From positions 44,508,309 through 44,572,308 of the forward strand of contig CM055092.1 in assembly GCA_029204225.1 (NCBI GenBank): a stretch of 64,000 nucleotides of DNA, in the 5' to 3' direction. The stretch comes from Diphasiastrum complanatum. Taxonomy: Eukaryota > Streptophyta > Lycopodiopsida > Lycopodiales > Lycopodiaceae. The stretch's first letter is position 1. The number at the start of each line of letters is the position of its first letter. A model generated the notes under the pieces. The model made no database searches and was not told the DNA's origin. It saw nothing but the letters and a program-made list of their open reading frames with translations. Position numbers and translations under genes: made by a program. This document shows positions 58,169-64,000 of this stretch, one piece after another.

Positions 58169-60420
58169 GAAAAATGCCGCTTTCTGGTCGTTTCTTCCAG
58201 GTGCAACTCGTGCTAACTTATCCTTAGTTCAATGTCATGACTTCCTGTTATGTAGCCTAGAAAAGTTTGTATATTTCGTAGTTAACCTCTGATAACATTC
58301 GAAAGGTAATACTCAATTCTATTCCAATTTTGTATTCGATCATTTGTGATTGTTGCTAAGTTTTTGCGGTCTTCGCATGCTATGTAACTACTTCGCGGTT
58401 TGTAAAACTTGAGACAGACCCCATGTTTGTCCAACTGCCGTAGTCGGTTTCCGCTTGCTGTTGCTTTACTACGTTAAAGTCTTGACGATCAGTAGTTACT
58501 TTCAGTTTCAATGCTTCGTATCTTTCCGTAACCTCATCAGGTAGGTTGCATACCGGGCTGATTATCTCCAACGATAAATATGTTGTCAGCCTATGTCTAA
58601 TTTATCCTTAGCTTTCTCTTCTGGAGCTCATTTATCTCAAATTTCATATTTTTCTCGAAGATGCTTACTGCATTTTGTGGTCATAGATATTAATCTTTTA
58701 CGTCACCCTTCCATGCACGGATTTCATGGATCTAAAAAACCATGATCCACGAATTACATGGATCTAGAAAATCTTGATCGAATCCAAAGCCATCAAACCC
58801 ATATTTTTTTGAAAGAGAACTGGAGCCTTTTGCCAGCACAGGAGAACTATAACTTATTAGATAAAGTAACTGCTCAACGATCTATCTAGTATTTCAAGAT
58901 ATTGAGAGCTTTGATCACTTAACGACGTTCGCTCAAATAAATGGACATGTTACTTCAAAAGATTGGATTTCATACTCCGGGCATTCTCTATTTTACAGAA
59001 GGTGGGTCAAATTTTGCTGTTAACAAGGAACAAGTTACATCATGTCTACTCACAGCTCTCCAGAAGTCCTTAGACAGAATTTATCTGTATATCAATCCAT
59101 GCTGATTTTTGCTTTTCCTGTTAACGCTAAGGCAGTACAAATAATGATTTAGCTCTTTGCCATGAAATTTTGATTACAGCTGATGGGTATAAGTATGTCT
59201 ACTAAGCATATGCATTACAATTGAATCTTGCTACTTTGTGTGATAAATTTCCTCGCTCGCAGTGTCATAGTTCGAGAACTAATTGAGCAATTACAATTAC
59301 AATGCATGGAGTCGAGTTATAACGAAGGAGATGTTTTTTATTACATGGCTGAGTAGTCCTATGCTAATCAATGATAGTAAGTGTGTCAATCACAGTTTTA
59401 GCAAGGGTGGGCATTTTACAACAACAGTTCCATGGCCTTGGTACTTATTTGCATAATACTTTCATACCATGTTATATTAAAATTAGTTTTAGTCATTGGG
59501 AGATTGAATCTTGTATCCACTCACGGGATTAGAAGAATTAGGCAAGATAAATTGGAAGAAGTAGATGAAACTTCCAATTCAACTTATGATTTAGAAGACA
59601 TAAATTAGAACAAGCTTAAAATGAGAAAGAAATCAAAATAGAATATCACATTGTTGTGGTCATGTAATAAAAGCAAGCCAAAAAGCAAGGAAATGAAGGA
59701 TGAGGTAGAAATGGGAGTTGCAATAATATTAGAAGCTTAAGCAATATGAGCAAAAGTTACAACCATCAATTCATCTTGTTGGACTAGAGGAACAACTATG
59801 TAATATAGTGTAATAGGATCACAAAGAAAAAGGATATGAGTGAAGAACCTTGAATTCAAGGGGAGAGTTTTATCTTGCCTACGTCACTATAAGAACTATA
59901 ACAAAACAATCAATTTCAAATAATGGTTCATAGAGATTCATTTTACCAGTACGACATGTAAGTTATGATAAGATAAATGAACAAATTGTGGATGTCTAGC
60001 TCCCAAATTATAATTGTCGCTTAGTGTAAGAGGGGTTCACCATACTTTTGAGCCAAAACCTTTGAGTGGTGAGCTAATTTGTCGTAAACATAATCATTTT
60101 TGAGCCAATAGTTAATGTGGTTTTAAAATATGTTTATTCTCTACTTTTGGGATTTTGTTTTAGATTATGCTTTTGTTGATGGTTTATGTTGCATGGTTGA
60201 CACTTGACACCCTGAAATTTAACTTTGTTTTATTGTACTACTCAAATTGAATCTATCAAAAACTTGTGTTCTACATTTTTTCACACTTTTCAAAAGTGTA
60301 TATTCAAATGCTTTTAGACTAATATAACTTTTGAAAAGTCAAACTCCAAGTCTAATATGAAATTGGACTCAATTGCCAAATAAAAAATTGTATCAAAGTT
60401 GACTAAACTAGTTGAAATCT
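58169..60420. other. Intergenic, no recognised gene
   Basis: AT-rich. A short block at 58710-58775 repeats the TGGATC / CATGATCCACG / ACATGGATCTAG words resembling those at 51.8-52.5 kb. Around 59520-59610 a plus-strand frame (HGIRRIRQDKLEEVDETSNS) may be a degraded transposon piece. No poly(A) signal for the ERF gene could be fixed. Confidence 0.45.
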
Positions 60421-60421
60421 T

Positions 60422-61300
60422 TCACATAGACCTCTTGTAAGGTAACCTATGTGACTTAGATAAAGCACATTGCTCACAAACATGATTCAAGTTTGTTAGA
60501 GATTTAGGAAGACCAAACACAACTTGCCTCTTTGTCATCACCTCCAATGACTTGTAGTTGAGATATCTCAACCTCTTGTGCCATACCTCTTGCATTGACA
60601 TTGGCTCTTTTGCCATGCATCCAACTTGATTAGCAACAACACAAAAATCAAGTTTGAACAATTTACCTTGCCTCTTCCCTTTTGCAATCAATTCGTCCTC
60701 TTTCTTAATCAAACAAGCATTACCAACAAACTCCACTTTGAATTCCTTTTCAAGCATTTGACACACTAAGAAGATTATTAGTAACAGATGGAATGAACAA
60801 AACATCCTTCAAATTGATATTCCTATTAGTAGAGAGGAAAATAGGAATTGTCCCAATCCCTTAAATTGCACACTCACCATCATTGGCCATGTAGATAATC
60901 TTCTTTTCACCTTCAAAAGCCATCAAGGATGAATATTACTTACTCCTCATGAAATGTCATATGTGATGTAGCTCCAATATCAATCCGCCAAGGATTAATG
61001 TCTCCATGATTAGCCAACAAGCATGATGACATAACAAAAGCATCATTTGACAATTGTTCATCAACACCATCTTCATCAATAGTTAGATTGGCTTTCTTCT
61101 CACCTTGATCTCTCTTCTTGTTGAAGCAAATTAGAAAAATGACTCCACAATAGAAGCATTTCAACTTTGACCTATCTTTCTTTTTACCAACAAAAGTGGA
61201 AGGCTCAACTTGATCTTGACCCTTTGACCATTTGCCTTTGCACTCAGATCTTTCTCTCAAGGATCTTCTAGGTGAAAAAACTCGAGGTGATTCCTCCTCA
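60422..61300 (-). pseudogene. Ty1/copia fragment B: gag end, protease, pre-integrase
   Basis: In one frame: RRSLRERSECKGKWSKGQDQ, a broken knuckle (C-F-Y-C-G-V... without the His) and PWRIDIGATSHMTFHEE, which is the copia protease start with Ile in place of Ser after the catalytic Asp. In another frame at 60422-60805: WHKRLRYLNYKSLEVMTKRQ, VCEQCALSKSHRLPYKRS, which is the pre-integrase/HHCC zinc region. It ends there, with no integrase core or RT. Confidence 0.75.
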
Positions 61301-61378
61301 AATCTTGATGCCATCTCTTCATGATTGTCTTCAAGGGAGATAATAGGAGATGCACTTTGAGATGCCTTGATCTCGGCC

Positions 61379-63210
61379 TCATCCAAGTTGAATTTTCCTC
61401 TCAATTGTCTTTGAGGTAGAGGGAATAAAGATTTTATATGCCTTCTTGTTGGATGAATACCCAACCATGATCCCTTTGAGTGAACTTGGATTATCTTTGC
61501 TCCTCGTTTCCAAGGGGATATGAGCAAAACAAGTACTTCCAAAAACTCTAAGGTGATCAACCTCAGGCTTATTGTTGAATAAGATTTCATATGGTGCTTT
61601 TCCTCCAAGAGCATTGTGAGGTAATCTATTGCACAAGTATCTTGCACAATTTATAGCTTCTCCCCAAAAATCAATAGGTAAAGAGGCTTCAATTCGAATT
61701 GTTTTGGCACACTCACATAAGGATCTATTTTTTAGGCACAAGAGAATTCTCTTTTGATCCCTTCTTGCTCACAAAAGTCATGGAATTTTTTGGAGATATA
61801 CTCTCCACCTCCATCACACCTCAAAGCTTTAACTTTGTAAGAATATTGCTTTTCAACAAAAGCTTTGAAAATAAAAAAATAATCATACACCATAGCTTTA
61901 GAAGAAAGAAGATATAACCATGTGTATCTTGTGAAATAATCAATAAACATAACAAAGCAAGTGGCTCCTCCCTTGCTTTTAGATGATGAAAAATGTACAT
62001 ATGAGTGTATCAACTCCAATGGATGTGTAGTCTTGATGGAAGACCTTGGATATGGCTTCTTATGTGATTTTGCTGTAGCACAAGTTTCACATGATTTAAT
62101 CTCTTTGGAAAGTGATCTTGGTAAGCCAATGACTTTTGCATCTTTGACCATAGAAAGCATAGATTTGAAATTGGAATGTCCCAATCTCCTATGCCATAAC
62201 TCCTCCTTGAAAATATTAGTCATATAAGCAATATCGCAAGAATTTGCACTTTCATGTGGATTTAGTTTGAAAATGCCTCTATCTAGATCCATATGCAAGG
62301 ATCTCATCACCTTTCTTAATAGTACAAGTATTGATGTTGAATTTCATTAAGACCATTATCAAGCAATTGACCCCCAACACTTATAAGGTTCTTTGTGGGT
62401 TTAGGAACAAAAAGAACATTGGAAAGAAATAAAACTTTAGAAGATGCAAGCTTTAAGGGAATACTCTTAATTCCTTCAATAGTAGATTCATGATCATTAG
62501 TTGTGTATATTGATTTCTTTAATCCTTCATAAGGTACAATAGAATCAAAAGAATTCTTGGAGCAACACATGTTTGATGAAGCACCATTATCAATATACCA
62601 TGATCCATCCTTTTTGAAGGGTGTAGAGGAGGCTTGCTTGAGTCGATTCTTCTTATTGAAGCAATTAGTGGCATAACGACCTTTCTTGCCACAAAAGAAA
62701 CAGTTGATCTTCTTCTTCTTGAACTTGGAGGAAGAAGGATGTGAAGAATCATCTTCTTCTCCATCTTTGTCTTTGTCTTTGTCTTTTGCTTTGTGTTTGT
62801 TGAAGACATGATAGTGTTGGTTCTTGTTCCTCCCTTTGTGCTTGTCTTTGACAAATAGAGCTTTGCCATCTTCATTATGATTGAGAGATAACTTGTCCAT
62901 CCTCAAAAGCTTGTACTTTTGTCTTGCTTCTTCAGAAATAAGTCTCCAAGTTGGGTAGTTCCTCCTTGATAGCATAGGATTGGACAAGGTTGTCATATTC
63001 TTCTTTCAAGACATTAAGGATGACTTGAACTAGCTCACTTTGGTTGATTGAGACTCCAACACAAGTAAGCTCTCTATGAAGATCTTTGATTCTCAATACA
63101 TAACTAGAAGCACTCTCATCACTTCTTTGGAAACTTTGAAAATTTTGGTTCCTATGAGTGAGTATTCTAGAGGTGTTCTTGGCCTCATAGATAACTTTGA
63201 TGGCCACCTG
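61379..63210 (-). pseudogene. Ty1/copia fragment A: gag, protease, integrase
   Basis: Gag at 62932-63207 (FQRSDESASSYVLRIKDLHR, LVQVILNVLKEEYDNLVQSY). Then a Lys-rich linker and knuckle C-F-F-C-G-K-K-G-R-Y-A-T-N-C, where Arg replaces the zinc-binding His, and protease SWYIDNGASSNM. After a stop and frame change, the pre-integrase at 62310-62200 (ELWHRRLGHSNFKSML, CETCATAKSHKKPYPRS) and integrase core (FVMFIDYFTRYTWLYLLSSK, LRCDGGGEYISKKF). A frame change at about 61735 leads to the integrase C-terminal part (FWGEAINCARYLCNRLPHNA, LRVFGSTCFAHIP, VGYSSNKKAYKIF). RT is absent; fragment B follows head to tail. Confidence 0.8.
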
Positions 63211-64000
63211 CCAATAGTATGCCCTAAAATGACAACTTCTAGGTACTTAACCAAAAACCTAGAAAAACTAGTCCAAATGCAATGTACTAATATTAGCCAA
63301 TTAGATGGTTCCATACACGACCTCATCCACTTCTCTACTTGCCAAAAATAGTAAAACCTATTATTGAAAAATATGAAACTACTTCTAACTTGAGAATTTT
63401 TGGCCTCCAAAAATACCAAATAAAATGTCTAGACTAGTTGACAATTTTTCACAAGATCTTCAATTGGAGTAATTGATAAAAGTATCATAATTTCCAAAGC
63501 TAGATTTGAGGAGTGTGAAAAATTGCCTATGTTGGCAAATCTAGCTATGTGAAATATTGTAAATTATGTAAATAGTGGCTCCTACACATGTGAGGCCATG
63601 GAGCCACGTGGGAAACCTACCCTAGTGTAGGTTAGATCAAGTCTAAAGAGTAGGTCAAGTCAATTTGGTAGTGATTCCTATTTTATAGGATCTAGTTTTT
63701 GGATTAGTGGTGGAAATTGACCAACTAGCCACCTACTTGGCATGACTCTAGGAATGAGACTAGGTTGGCAAATTAGGGCAACAAATCCAAGTTAACTTCC
63801 TTATTACATTCTAGAAATTCACCTAACTTTACAAAGGAAGAGGCTTTTGTATGTAGGAGACTCTCCATAGTGAACACTTAGAATATTTTTGAGGTCTCAT
63901 TGGCAATCTCGAGCTACTCCACATTATTGTGTACTAAGTTTTTATTACTAAAATGCAATCAAAGTAATTTGTACTTCATTAATATGTTTTCAGGTCTTAC
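63211..64000. other. Unassigned right edge
   Basis: AT-rich. It may include the leader or 5' LTR of copia fragment A, but I see no primer site or LTR end. A plus-strand ORF at 63076-63351 is the shadow of gag. Confidence 0.4.

Overview
The window is plant nuclear DNA, probably from a large, repeat-rich genome. It has an intron-rich eukaryotic homomeric acetyl-CoA carboxylase gene, a plant-specific AP2/ERF transcription factor, plant-type Ty1/copia and Ty3/gypsy retrotransposons using the initiator tRNA-Met primer site, and long (TC)n/(CA)n arrays. A fern or other non-seed plant is my guess from the long introns and the LINE type, but no feature seen here proves the lineage.

Layout. (1) About 1.29-17.0 kb, minus strand: the 5' part of an acetyl-CoA carboxylase gene. 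Eleven exons encode 528 residues covering the biotin carboxylase region; the rest lies beyond the left edge or is lost. Intron 5 is about 11.5 kb and is stuffed with transposon debris: a copia gag remnant, a BED-finger transposase remnant, a gypsy element split by a nearly full-length LINE, and a second gypsy fragment in the opposite orientation. (2) 17-22.9 kb: ACCase leader, a 40-bp perfect palindrome, unrecognised AT-rich DNA, and microsatellites. (3) 22.95-23.14 kb: a broken exon of a nucleotide pyrophosphatase/phosphodiesterase-like gene. (4) 23.2-49.8 kb: a cluster of nested LTR retrotransposons, mostly on the minus strand. LTR ends and 5-bp target duplications let me reconstruct insertions inside insertions. 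It includes a 5.2-kb element with two LTRs, a tRNA-Met primer site, gag-protease and no reverse transcriptase (TR-GAG-like), and a 5.0-kb element with 1.2-kb LTRs and no recognisable protein. Also caught in it are a copia element with an in-frame gag-integrase fusion ORF, a gypsy gag, and a 283-bp foldback palindrome. (5) 49.8-51.2 kb: a copia 3' end with polypurine tract and 3' LTR. (6) 51.2-56.7 kb: no recognised gene. (7) 56.7-58.2 kb: an intact single-exon ERF gene. (8) 60.4-63.2 kb: two copia fragments head to tail on the minus strand.

Only two host genes look functional: the ACCase (cytosolic or plastid malonyl-CoA supply; partial here) and the ERF transcription factor. I see no functional link between them. 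Almost everything else is transposon-derived and carries stops, frameshifts or internal deletions.

Coordinates of exons and LTRs were derived by reading splice sites and repeat ends by eye. No alignment or database search was run.
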